Source of the DNA: an uncultured Flavobacteriaceae bacterium
Lineage (GTDB): Bacteria; Bacteroidota; Bacteroidia; Flavobacteriales; Flavobacteriaceae
Direction: 5' to 3'
Length of the DNA: 42,976 nt
NCBI GenBank assembly: GCA_913031655.1
Contig: CAJWFY010000001.1
Location: forward strand, 1-42,976
Positions 34,058 to 42,270 of this stretch are shown one piece after another. Made by a program: the position numbers and the translations under genes. The notes under the pieces were generated by a model. That model worked only from the letters and a program-made list of their open reading frames with translations. It was not told the origin of the DNA and did no database searches. Numbering within the stretch: the stretch's first letter is position 1; each line of letters begins with the position of its first letter.

Positions 34058-35110
34058 ATGTCATCATTTAATAAATCTAAACTTCAATCTTTTTTATTGT
34101 CATTTCTATTATCTGTTTTTACTATAATAGTAATTTATTTGTTTAGTGCATATGGCACTAATAATGATATGTTTTTGATTAATAGCGTTGTAGAGCTATT
34201 GACTTTAATAATCATATTGTTTACTCTTTATTTTTTTATAATTTATTTTTATTTAGAATCTTTTGTTTTAAAAAAAATAAAAAACCTATATAAAGATTTA
34301 GTTTCAAATCAAGAAACTGAACAAAGTGTTTTGGTTTCAACCAACATGGATGAATTGGTTGAACAGCTCAAGATATTTTCAAAAGAAAGTGAAACTGAAA
34401 TTAAATCAATGCAACAAAAAGAAAATTTCAGAAGAGATTTTATAGGAAATTTAGCACATGAATTAAAAACTCCTTTGTTTACATCACAAAGTTATTTATT
34501 AACCTTAATTGATGGCGCTTTAAAAGATGAAAAAGTTAATTTAAAATATCTTAAAATCGCCGAAAAATCAATAGAAAGATTGATTTTTATAGTTAAAGAT
34601 TTAGATTTAATTACGAAACTGGAATCAGATGATTTAAAATTAGAAAAATCAACCTTTAACATTATTTCTTTGGTAAATAATGTTTTTGAAATGTTAGAAA
34701 TTCAGTCAAGTATAAAAAAAATATCTTTTTCTTTAGATGTTAAATTTAAATCTGTACAAGTAATTGCAGACCAAGAAAAAATTCATCAAGTTTTAACAAA
34801 TTTAATTGAGAATTCAGTCAAATACGGTAAAGAATCTGGCACCACAGAAGTGACAATACAAGATATTACTGAAAATAAAATCATTGTTAGAATTACTGAT
34901 AATGGAAATGGCATACAAAAAAAACATTTTAAAAGACTTTTTGAAAGATTTTATAGAATCGATAATTCAGGAAATAGAAAAACCGGTGGATCTGGACTGG
35001 GTTTAGCAATTGTCAAGCATATAATTGATGCACATGATGAAAAAATATATGTTGAAAGTGATCATGGTGTGGGTTCTGAATTTTCTTTTACTTTAGAAAA
35101 ATCCAAGTAA
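34058..35110 (+). CDS. sensor histidine kinase (PhoR-like)
   Basis: The protein is 350 residues with two membrane helices (about 11-32 and 46-67) and almost no periplasmic loop between them, so it is not built for a large external ligand. HisKA has FIGNLAHELKTPLF with His134. HATPase motifs are HQVLTNLIENSVKYG (N box), ITDNGNGI (G1), RLFERFYRID (F box) and GGSGLGLAIVKHI (G2). It is the partner of the response regulator just upstream. Signal sensing may occur in the membrane or through accessory proteins. Confidence 0.92.
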   Translation: MSSFNKSKLQSFLLSFLLSVFTIIVIYLFSAYGTNNDMFLINSVVELLTLIIILFTLYFFIIYFYLESFVLKKIKNLYKDLVSNQETEQSVLVSTNMDELVEQLKIFSKESETEIKSMQQKENFRRDFIGNLAHELKTPLFTSQSYLLTLIDGALKDEKVNLKYLKIAEKSIERLIFIVKDLDLITKLESDDLKLEKSTFNIISLVNNVFEMLEIQSSIKKISFSLDVKFKSVQVIADQEKIHQVLTNLIENSVKYGKESGTTEVTIQDITENKIIVRITDNGNGIQKKHFKRLFERFYRIDNSGNRKTGGSGLGLAIVKHIIDAHDEKIYVESDHGVGSEFSFTLEKSK

Positions 35111-35116
35111 TTATTT

Positions 35117-35124
35117 TAAATTTG
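35117..35124 (+). promoter_or_regulatory. -7 promoter box of trmB
   Basis: TAAATTTG is an exact TAnnTTTG match, 24 bases before the TTG start of trmB and just after the histidine kinase stop. It suggests that trmB and the next gene have their own promoter. Confidence 0.45.
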
Positions 35125-35148
35125 TTTTTTAACTAAAACTATTGATTT

Positions 35149-35829
35149 TTGGGAAGTAAAAATAAGCTCAAGAAATTTATTGAAAATGAAAATTTTTCTA
35201 ATGTAATTCAACCTACAAGAGAGGAATTAATGTCAAATCAATTTAAATTTAAGGGAAATTGGAATGATTTAATTTTTAAAAACAACAATCCTATTGTAGT
35301 TGAGCTGGGTTGTGGAAAGGGAGAGTATACTGTTAATTTAGCTAAAAAAAATCCTTTTATAAATTATATTGGTATTGATATAAAAGGAGCTAGATTTTGG
35401 AGAGGAGCTAAAACTGCAAATGAAGAAAAATTAGATAATGTGTGTTTTTTAAGAACACAAATTGAATTAATTAGCTTTGTTTTCAAGACTGATGAAGTGA
35501 GTGAAATTTGGTTAACATTTCCTGATCCACAAATTAAATTCCAAAGAAGAAAGCATAGATTAACTAATCCTGCTTTTTTGGAATTATATAAAAAAATATT
35601 AAAACCTAAAGGAATAGTACACTTAAAAACTGATAGTGAATTTCTTCATGGTTATACTCTAGGGCTTCTTGAGGGCATGTCAATCAAACCTTTAAATTCT
35701 AACCATGATATTTATAAAAACCTTAATGCTCCTGAGGAAGTTATAAATATTAAAACTCATTATGAAACTATTTTTTCAAAACTAAATAAAAATATTTCTT
35801 ATATCGGATTTAATTTTCATGATGAATGA
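35149..35829 (+). CDS. trmB: tRNA (guanine-N7-)-methyltransferase
   Basis: The protein is 226 residues. TrmB methylates G46 of tRNA with S-adenosylmethionine. The features are PTREEL, VVELGCGKGEYTVNLA (SAM motif I, about residues 50-65), IGIDIKGARFWRGAKTA, FLRTQIELI, IWLTFPDPQIKFQRRKHRLT (the PDP catalytic region) and HLKTDSEFLHGYT. The start codon is TTG at 35149. It is chosen because family members begin with MGSKNKLxxF and no ATG is present there. The 3' end overlaps the alkyltransferase-like gene by 11 bases. Confidence 0.93.
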   Translation: MGSKNKLKKFIENENFSNVIQPTREELMSNQFKFKGNWNDLIFKNNNPIVVELGCGKGEYTVNLAKKNPFINYIGIDIKGARFWRGAKTANEEKLDNVCFLRTQIELISFVFKTDEVSEIWLTFPDPQIKFQRRKHRLTNPAFLELYKKILKPKGIVHLKTDSEFLHGYTLGLLEGMSIKPLNSNHDIYKNLNAPEEVINIKTHYETIFSKLNKNISYIGFNFHDE

Positions 35830-36163
35830 TAGTTCAAAAAATTCAGATTTTTTTGATAAAGTATATGATGTAGCTTTAAAAATACCCTATGGAAGAGTTA
35901 CTACTTATGGAGCAATTGCAAATTATTTGGGCTCAAAAAAAAGTGCAAGAGTAGTGGGTTGGGCCATGAACGCTTCTCATTTAAAAGAAGATATCCCTGC
36001 TCATAGAGTTGTAAATAGAATAGGGCTCTTAACAGGTAAAAAACATTTTTTTGGAATTAACTTAATGAAGCAACTTCTAGAAAGTGAAGGAGTTAAGGTA
36101 GAAAATGATCAAGTATTGAATTTTAAAATTATTTTTTGGGATCCTTTCGATGAATTACAATAA
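35819..36163 (+). CDS. alkyltransferase-like protein (MGMT family, Cys replaced)
   Basis: The protein is 114 residues, the DNA-binding domain of O6-alkylguanine-DNA alkyltransferases. KIPYGRVTTYGAIANYLGSKKSARVVGWAM (21-50) contains the helix-turn-helix and the Arg finger region. The active-site PCHR motif is PAHR here (60-63), so no methyl transfer is possible. Such ATL proteins bind O6-alkylguanine lesions and flag them for nucleotide excision repair. GLLTGKKHFFG and LLESEGV complete the family pattern. Two adjacent ATG codons (35819 and 35822) are possible starts. It is coupled to trmB. Confidence 0.88.
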   Translation: MMNDSSKNSDFFDKVYDVALKIPYGRVTTYGAIANYLGSKKSARVVGWAMNASHLKEDIPAHRVVNRIGLLTGKKHFFGINLMKQLLESEGVKVENDQVLNFKIIFWDPFDELQ

Positions 36164-36219
36164 ATTATATTCTTAAGCTTATATTTACAATTTAGAATGA
36201 TTTTAAATTTTATTTAATT

Positions 36220-37350
36220 TTGAAACCCAATAAAGAAGAAATTTTAGAAGTATTAAAAACTATTTATTTTGATAATCAGAAAATAGATATTGTTTCTGAT
36301 AATGCAGTTCTAAATGTATTAGTCTTTGATAAAGAAATCATAATCGATTTAAACACTAATAATCCCTCTTTACAAGGAAAGAATAAAATTAAATTAAAAA
36401 TTTTAAACTCAATTCAAAATAAGTTTAGCGAAGATATTGATGTTAAAATTAATTTTAAGCTAATAAAAAAATCTCCTAACACAATTTTAAATACAAATAG
36501 GAAGTTAGATGGTGTTCAAAATATAATTGCCGTTTCTTCCGGAAAAGGTGGGGTTGGTAAATCAACAGTTACTGCTAATTTAGCTATCTCACTTTCTGAG
36601 ATGGGATTTAATGTAGGTATTTTAGATGCGGATATTTATGGCCCATCAATCCCAGTTATGTTTGATGTTTTTGATAGCAAGCCTTTGGCGGTAAATATCG
36701 ATGGAAAATCTAAGATGAAACCAGTTGAAAGCTTTGGAATCAAAATTTTATCAATAGGCTTTTTCACAAAATTAGACCAGGCTGTTATTTGGAGAGGTCC
36801 AATGGCTTCAAAAGCATTAAATCAAATGATTTTTGATGCTGCTTGGGGGGAATTAGATTTTTTATTGATAGATTTACCACCAGGAACTGGCGATATTCAT
36901 CTTAGTATTATGCAGTCTTTACCGATTTCTGGAGCTGTAGTGGTTAGTACTCCACAAAATGTTGCATTGGTTGATGCGCGAAAAGGTGTTTCAATGTTCA
37001 ATCAAGAGAATATCAATGTTCCTGTTTTGGGTATTATCGAAAATATGTCATATTTCACTCCTTTAGAATTGCCAAATAATAAATATTATTTATTTGGAAA
37101 AGAAGGGGCTAAAAATTTATCAACTGATTTAGGAGTTCCTTTTCTAGGGGAAATTCCTCTTATTCAGAGTATTAGAGAATCTGGTGATTGTGGTAGGCCA
37201 GCTGCTTTACAAGATGAAACTGAAATTCAAAGTGTGTTTAATGATATTTCGAAAAACATGCTTTCGGAACTTTTAAAACGAAATAATAAACTTCCTGAAA
37301 CTGAGGTTATTAAAATAACAACAATGTCAGGCTGTTCAGCTATTAAATAA
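36220..37350 (+). CDS. apbC: Mrp/NBP35 family iron-sulfur carrier ATPase
   Basis: The protein is 376 residues. An N-terminal MIP18/DUF59-like domain (about 1-80, KEEILEVLKTIY) precedes the P-loop ATPase with deviant Walker A VSSGKGGVGKST (105-116). DADIYGPSIPVMF, VIWRGPMASKAL, LLIDLPPGTGDIHLSIMQ and VSTPQNVALVDARKG follow. The CxxC that bridges a cluster in many homologues after ENMSYF is missing here; the segment reads ENMSYFTPLELPNNKYYLFG. The protein would carry iron-sulfur clusters to target enzymes. The start is TTG at 36220, set by the family N-terminus. A near-consensus TATATTTA at 36180-36187 may be the promoter. NifU and a reductase gene follow in the same unit. Confidence 0.9.
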   Translation: MKPNKEEILEVLKTIYFDNQKIDIVSDNAVLNVLVFDKEIIIDLNTNNPSLQGKNKIKLKILNSIQNKFSEDIDVKINFKLIKKSPNTILNTNRKLDGVQNIIAVSSGKGGVGKSTVTANLAISLSEMGFNVGILDADIYGPSIPVMFDVFDSKPLAVNIDGKSKMKPVESFGIKILSIGFFTKLDQAVIWRGPMASKALNQMIFDAAWGELDFLLIDLPPGTGDIHLSIMQSLPISGAVVVSTPQNVALVDARKGVSMFNQENINVPVLGIIENMSYFTPLELPNNKYYLFGKEGAKNLSTDLGVPFLGEIPLIQSIRESGDCGRPAALQDETEIQSVFNDISKNMLSELLKRNNKLPETEVIKITTMSGCSAIK

Positions 37351-37355
37351 ATATT

Positions 37356-37592
37356 ATGAATAAAGAAACATTAACCCTCAAAGTTGAAGAAGCTTTAAGT
37401 GAAATAAGACCTTTCTTAGAGTCTGACGGAGGAAACATTGAACTATTGTCTATTATTGATGATATAGTAAAAGTTAAACTTCTAGGTAATTGTGTAAGTT
37501 GCTCTGTAAACCAAATGACTTTAAAAAATGGAGTAGAATTGACTATCAAGAAGCATGCTCCTCAAATTAAGGAAGTAATAAATATTAGTTAA
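37356..37592 (+). CDS. NifU C-terminal domain iron-sulfur scaffold
   Basis: The protein is 78 residues, only the NifU-like (Nfu) domain. VEEALSEIRPFLESDGGNIELLSI opens the fold, and GNCVSCSVNQMTLKNGVE has the cluster-binding Cys46 and Cys49. Such proteins hold a 4Fe-4S cluster shared between two subunits and pass it to target enzymes. It lies 5 bases after the Mrp gene and 5 before the reductase gene, so the three form a unit for cluster assembly or delivery. Confidence 0.92.
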   Translation: MNKETLTLKVEEALSEIRPFLESDGGNIELLSIIDDIVKVKLLGNCVSCSVNQMTLKNGVELTIKKHAPQIKEVINIS

Positions 37593-37597
37593 AAAGA

Positions 37598-38656
37598 ATG
37601 CATAAAATTAAAACTGATATTTTAATTATAGGTTCAGGCCCCGTTGGATTATTCACTGTTTTTGAAGCTGGTCTTTTAGGCCTAAAATGTCATATTATTG
37701 ATGCTTTAGAAAAGCCTGGAGGACAGTGTTCTGAAATATACCCAAAAAAGCCAATTTATGATATTCCAGGAATGCCAGAAATTATGGCAGGATCATTAAT
37801 TGATAATTTATTAGAACAAATTAAACCATTTAGTCCCGGCTATTCACTTGGAGAAACAGCTGAGAAGTTAATTAAAAATGAAGACGGATCTTTTGATGTT
37901 ATCACTGACAAAGGTTCAATACACAATTCTAAAGTTGTTGCTATTGCTGGAGGGTTAGGGAGTTTTGAGCCTAGAAAACCCCCAATTGAAAATATTACTT
38001 TTTTTGAGGGTAAAGGCGTAAGTTATATGATAAAGGACCCTAATCAATTTAAAGATAAAAAAGTTATAATATCTGGAGGAGGGGACTCCGCTTTGGACTG
38101 GACAATCGAGCTCTCTAAAATAGCTAAAAAAGTTACTTTAATTCATAGAAGAACCGAATTTAGGGGAGCTTATGATTCAGTAGAAAAAGTACAAGCTTTA
38201 AAAAATAAATCTCTAATTGAAGTCATAACGCCAAGTGAAGTATTTCAGCTAAACGGAGTTGACAAACTGGAAAGTCTGTCGGTTAAATATAATGGCTCGG
38301 AAAAATTAATTGAAACAGATTATTTTATTCCTTTATTTGGATTGATCCCTAAATTAGGGGGGATCGCTGATTGGGGTCTAGAAATTAAAAAAAACTCAAT
38401 AGTAGTGAATAATTCACTTGATTATCAAACCAATATTCCAGGGATTTTTGCAATCGGAGATATTAATACTTATCCAGGAAAATTAAAATTAATATTATGC
38501 GGTTTTCATGAAGCCACTTTAATGTGTCAAGCTGCATTTAAACTAATATTTCCTGATAAAAAAAATATTTTAAAATACACAACAGTTTCTGGTGTTCAGG
38601 GTTTTGATGGATCAAAAAGAAAAACAGATAATTCAATAATAAAATCAATTGAATAA
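37598..38656 (+). CDS. ferredoxin-NADP reductase, thioredoxin-reductase type
   Basis: The protein is 352 residues, an FAD and NADPH dependent reductase. The FAD motif is IIGSGPVGLFTVFEAGLLG (10-28) with PGGQCSEIYPKKPIYDIPGMPE, typical of TrxR-like ferredoxin-NADP reductases. The NADPH motif is ISGGGDSALDWTIEL with HRRTEFRGA, and the second FAD motif is FAIGDINTYPG. There is no CxxC redox pair as in thioredoxin reductase, so it should reduce ferredoxin or flavodoxin. It probably supplies electrons to the iron-sulfur enzymes served by the two genes upstream. Confidence 0.92.
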   Translation: MHKIKTDILIIGSGPVGLFTVFEAGLLGLKCHIIDALEKPGGQCSEIYPKKPIYDIPGMPEIMAGSLIDNLLEQIKPFSPGYSLGETAEKLIKNEDGSFDVITDKGSIHNSKVVAIAGGLGSFEPRKPPIENITFFEGKGVSYMIKDPNQFKDKKVIISGGGDSALDWTIELSKIAKKVTLIHRRTEFRGAYDSVEKVQALKNKSLIEVITPSEVFQLNGVDKLESLSVKYNGSEKLIETDYFIPLFGLIPKLGGIADWGLEIKKNSIVVNNSLDYQTNIPGIFAIGDINTYPGKLKLILCGFHEATLMCQAAFKLIFPDKKNILKYTTVSGVQGFDGSKRKTDNSIIKSIE

Positions 38657-38659
38657 TTT

Positions 38660-39739
38660 ATGAATGAAATGTTTGTTTACAGTTCATTAGAAAATAAGAA
38701 CATAACTGGAGTGTCACAATGGCAATCACCAAGCAATATAGCCTTAGTCAAATACTGGGGAAAAAAGCTAGATCAAATCCCAATGAATCCATCTTTGAGT
38801 TTAACTTTGAGTAATTGCTATTCTAAAACAAGACTTTCGTATCAATCTGAGATTTCATTAAATAATGATTTTAATTTTAGCTTATTATTTGAGGGGAAAA
38901 GAGAAATTAGTTTTGAGAGTAAGTTGTCAATTTTTTTAGACAGAATTAAACATTACTGTCCATATTTAATAAATTTAAAATTAATAATTGAATCTAGTAA
39001 TTCTTTTCCGCACAGTAGCGGCATTGCTTCTTCAGCTTCTTTTTACAGTGCACTTTCACTATCAATAATGGATATTGAAAAAAAATTAAATCCAAAAACT
39101 GAAAATGAATTTTTTTTTAAAAAAGCTTCTTTTTTATCTAGGTTAGGATCAGGAAGTGCTTGCAGAAGCACAATGGGACCAATTTCATTTTGGGGTTCAA
39201 GCAAGCTATTTAAAGAAAGCAATGATTTATATGCAATCAAATATCCAAACGAAATTAATATTATTTTTAGAGATATTAATGATACGGTATTGCTTGTTGA
39301 TAAAGGGAAAAAAGATGTTTCAAGTTCTTTGGGTCATGGCTTGATGGATGGTCATTCATTTTCTAATGATAGAATAAACCAAGCTCATTTTAATTTGGAA
39401 CAAATCAAAAATGCTTTAGAAACTGGAAATTATGATCTGTTCATTAAAATAGTTGAGTTGGAAGCTTTGTCTTTACATGCGATGATGATGACTTCTAATC
39501 CTTCCTTTATTTTAATGAAACCAAATACATTACACATTATTAACGAAGTATGGAAATATAGAAAAAAATATAATTCAAAGATCTGCTTTACTCTTGACGC
39601 AGGGGCTAATATTCACTTGCTGTATCCTCAACTTGAATATGATGAAATACAGAACTTTATATCTTCAAATCTTGTTGATTATTGCGAGAATGGTGAATTT
39701 ATAAATGATAAGATAGGTGTTGGTCCAAATAAGTTATAA
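38660..39739 (+). CDS. mvaD: diphosphomevalonate decarboxylase
   Basis: The protein is 359 residues of the GHMP superfamily. It converts mevalonate diphosphate to isopentenyl diphosphate with ATP. The signature WQSPSNIALVKYWGKKLDQIPMNPSLSLTLS (about 21-51), SSNSFPHSSGIASSASFYSAL (phosphate loop), LSRLGSGSACRST and LDAGANIHLLYP are all present. The first gene of a four-gene run (mvaD, mevalonate kinase, UbiA prenyltransferase, pseudouridine synthase), it follows the reductase gene after only 3 bases, so it may share a long transcript with the iron-sulfur genes. Confidence 0.93.
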   Translation: MNEMFVYSSLENKNITGVSQWQSPSNIALVKYWGKKLDQIPMNPSLSLTLSNCYSKTRLSYQSEISLNNDFNFSLLFEGKREISFESKLSIFLDRIKHYCPYLINLKLIIESSNSFPHSSGIASSASFYSALSLSIMDIEKKLNPKTENEFFFKKASFLSRLGSGSACRSTMGPISFWGSSKLFKESNDLYAIKYPNEINIIFRDINDTVLLVDKGKKDVSSSLGHGLMDGHSFSNDRINQAHFNLEQIKNALETGNYDLFIKIVELEALSLHAMMMTSNPSFILMKPNTLHIINEVWKYRKKYNSKICFTLDAGANIHLLYPQLEYDEIQNFISSNLVDYCENGEFINDKIGVGPNKL

Positions 39740-39748
39740 TTTTACAAA

Positions 39749-40678
39749 ATGAAAGCTCCTCTTTTTTATTCAAAAATTCTACTATTCGGAGAGTATGGTA
39801 TTATAAAAAACTCTAAAGGATTGTCTATCCCATATAATTTTTTTAAGGGAGGGTTTAAATTGGGAGATTTATCTGTAGAGGAAGTAAGTAAATCAAATAA
39901 AAATTTAAAATTATTCAAAGATTTTATTTCTAAGATTGATAAAAATATTGTGGTTTTTGATCTCAATAAGATTAATGAAGATTTGGATAAAGGCATGTAT
40001 TTTGACAGTACTATTCCTCAGGGTTACGGAGTTGGAAGTAGTGGCGCATTAGTAGCTGCTGTTTACGATAGATATGCTCAAAACAAGATAACAATTCTTG
40101 AAAATTTAACTAAAAATAAAATTTTAGTTTTAAAAAATATCTTTTCTAAAATGGAATCTTTTTTTCACGGAAAATCGTCCGGATTAGATCCTTTAAATAG
40201 CTATCTAAGTTTACCGATTCTTATACATTCAAAAAATAAAATAGAAACTACTGGAATACCTTCTCAGTCAATTAATGGAAAAGGAGCGGTATTTTTATTA
40301 GATAGTGGGGAGTCAAGCGATACAGCTCCAATGGTCGAAATATTTTTTGAATCAATGAAAAACAAAGATTATAGTAAGATGATTAAAGAAGATTTTATTC
40401 ATACAACTGATAATTGTGTAGAAGATTTTTTAAATGCAGATTTTAAATCACTTTTCTCAAACATTAAAAAATTATCAAAAGTAGTTTTAGAAAACTTTAA
40501 ACCTATGATTCCTGAAAATTTTCATAATATTTGGGCTAAAGGGATAGAATCTAATGACTACTTTTTAAAGCTTTGTGGGTCTGGTGGTGGTGGTTATATA
40601 TTAGGATTTTCACAAGATTTCGAAAAAGCTAAAGCTGCATTAAGTGACTATAAGTTAGAGGTAGTATATAATTTCTAA
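39749..40678 (+). CDS. mevalonate kinase
   Basis: The protein is 309 residues of the GHMP superfamily. FYSKILLFGEYGIIKNSKGLSIP (about 6-28), STIPQGYGVGSSGALVAAVYDRYA (phosphate loop), MESFFHGKSSGLDPLNSYLSLP (the HGxxSGxD block specific to mevalonate kinases) and LKLCGSGGGGYILGF (third motif) support the call. It would phosphorylate mevalonate made by the class II reductase encoded at 16443-17780. It shares one base with the next start (TAATG at 40676-40680), so the prenyltransferase is coupled to it. Confidence 0.9.
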   Translation: MKAPLFYSKILLFGEYGIIKNSKGLSIPYNFFKGGFKLGDLSVEEVSKSNKNLKLFKDFISKIDKNIVVFDLNKINEDLDKGMYFDSTIPQGYGVGSSGALVAAVYDRYAQNKITILENLTKNKILVLKNIFSKMESFFHGKSSGLDPLNSYLSLPILIHSKNKIETTGIPSQSINGKGAVFLLDSGESSDTAPMVEIFFESMKNKDYSKMIKEDFIHTTDNCVEDFLNADFKSLFSNIKKLSKVVLENFKPMIPENFHNIWAKGIESNDYFLKLCGSGGGGYILGFSQDFEKAKAALSDYKLEVVYNF

Positions 40679-41562
40679 TGATTGTTTCTTTTTTAAATAA
40701 AAGATTTTTATTTAAATTATTAAGTCTATTTTCAGTTGTTAGAGGGTATAATATTCTTTTTATTGTATTTGCTCAGTTAACCTCTTCAATTTTTATTTTT
40801 TCAGAAAATCAAAAGTATTCTACTGTACTAATTGATTTAAACATCTGGCTAATAATCTTATCTTCTGTTTGTTCAATTTCCGCTGGATATATTATAAACA
40901 ATGTTTATGATTCTGATAAAGATTTAATAAATAGGCCTTTAAAAACAATCTTAGAAAAAGAAATTTCAGGAAGAACCAAATTAAATGGATATGTTTTTTT
41001 AAATATTTTAACTTTATTTTTTTCCTTTATGGTTTCTCTAAAGGCATTATTGTTTTTTAGTTTATACATTTTAGGAATTCTTTTTTATTCAATCAGAATT
41101 AGTCGTTATCCATTTATTGGAAACTTCTTATCAGTTGCATTATCAATAACTCCATTTTTTGCAATAACACTTTATTACAAAAATTTCTCTTCTGAAATTT
41201 TAACGCATGCCTCTTTTCTATTTTTTATAATTTTAATTAGAGAATTGATAAAAGATTTAGAAAGCTTAGTGGGCGATTTAACTATGAAATACGATACTAT
41301 ACCTGTTAAGTATGGTGAAAAAACCACTAAAATATATATTACATTTTATATAGTCACCGCTTGTTTGATCTCTTTTTGGTTGGTAATAAATCATGAAATT
41401 TCTTTAATGATTTATTACTATATACTAATAAACCCATTTTTTATTTTTTTCATGTATATTTTATGGAAATTTAATTCAAAAAAACACTATCTATTACTTC
41501 ATAATTCATTAAAGATTTTGATTATTGTAGGTCTTTTTAGTATTATATTGCAAAATATATAA
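40678..41562 (+). CDS. UbiA-family prenyltransferase (geranylgeranylglycerol-phosphate type)
   Basis: The protein is 294 residues with about eight or nine membrane helices. The first aspartate motif is NNVYDSDKDLINRPLKT (about 75-91) and the second is RELIKDLESLVGDLTMKYDTIP (about 187-208), which bind prenyl diphosphate through magnesium. The sequence follows the flavobacterial branch annotated as geranylgeranylglycerol-phosphate geranylgeranyltransferase, the enzyme that adds the second prenyl chain in archaeal lipids. Its true acceptor in flavobacteria is not established; a quinone or other isoprenoid role is possible. The co-operon with mevalonate genes fits a prenyl donor. Confidence 0.85.
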   Translation: MIVSFLNKRFLFKLLSLFSVVRGYNILFIVFAQLTSSIFIFSENQKYSTVLIDLNIWLIILSSVCSISAGYIINNVYDSDKDLINRPLKTILEKEISGRTKLNGYVFLNILTLFFSFMVSLKALLFFSLYILGILFYSIRISRYPFIGNFLSVALSITPFFAITLYYKNFSSEILTHASFLFFIILIRELIKDLESLVGDLTMKYDTIPVKYGEKTTKIYITFYIVTACLISFWLVINHEISLMIYYYILINPFFIFFMYILWKFNSKKHYLLLHNSLKILIIVGLFSIILQNI

Positions 41563-41571
41563 CTATATAAA

Positions 41572-42270
41572 ATGGACGATGAAAAGCTAATTAGGTTAAA
41601 TAAATTCATTTCTAATTCAGGTCATTGTAATAGGAGGGAAGCAGATAATTTTATAGTTCAAGGAAGAGTTACTGTAAACGATAAAGTTATTGTTAAATTA
41701 GGCACTAAGGTTTCTGTTAAAGATGATGTCAAGCTAGATGGCAATAACATTTCTTTAAACAAGCCCGTTTATATTATTTTAAATAAGCCTAAAGGGTTTC
41801 ATTCTATTAATTTAGATAATAAAAAAAATATTTTTAGTTTATTACCTTTTGAAGAATTCCATGATTTACAGTCTTTAGATTTTATGAATGAAAATTATAT
41901 GGGACTAATGATTTTTTCTAATAATCAAGATTTTATTAAACGCATGTCTGATAAAGTTGATAATTTAAAGCAACTTTTTCATGTAATTTTAGATTCTGAT
42001 CTTAAAGAGTTCGACAAAGAGTCTATTAAAAATGAAACTGATTTTCAAATCAAAAATATTAACCATGTTGGTGGAGCGAGTAAAAATGAGATTGGGTTAG
42101 AACTATCAATAAAACAAGTTAAAGATATTGAAGACTTATTTTTGAAATACAGTTATAAAGTAATATCAATAGACAGAGTGCTTTACTCTAATATTTCTAA
42201 AAAAGATTTACCTAGAGGAAAGTGGCGTCATTTTAAAAAACAAGAATTAATTAACCTTCAAGCTTTTTAA
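41572..42270 (+). CDS. RsuA/RluF-like pseudouridine synthase family protein with degenerate active site
   Basis: The protein is 232 residues. A clear S4 RNA-binding domain fills residues 7-60 (IRLNKFISNSGHCNRREADNFIVQGRVTVND). The pseudouridine synthase fold begins at VYIILNKPKGFHS (66-78). The catalytic loop is normally GRLDxxTxGLLLLTND. Here it reads LQSLDFMNENYMGLMIFSNN (99-118), which keeps Asp103 but loses Gly-Arg before it and gains residues. The later QVRRM block is KQVKDIEDLF. The gene has the usual flavobacterial place after the UbiA-type gene. It may modify or merely bind rRNA; catalysis is doubtful. Its TAA overlaps the stop of the convergent ThuA gene. Confidence 0.8.
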   Translation: MDDEKLIRLNKFISNSGHCNRREADNFIVQGRVTVNDKVIVKLGTKVSVKDDVKLDGNNISLNKPVYIILNKPKGFHSINLDNKKNIFSLLPFEEFHDLQSLDFMNENYMGLMIFSNNQDFIKRMSDKVDNLKQLFHVILDSDLKEFDKESIKNETDFQIKNINHVGGASKNEIGLELSIKQVKDIEDLFLKYSYKVISIDRVLYSNISKKDLPRGKWRHFKKQELINLQAF

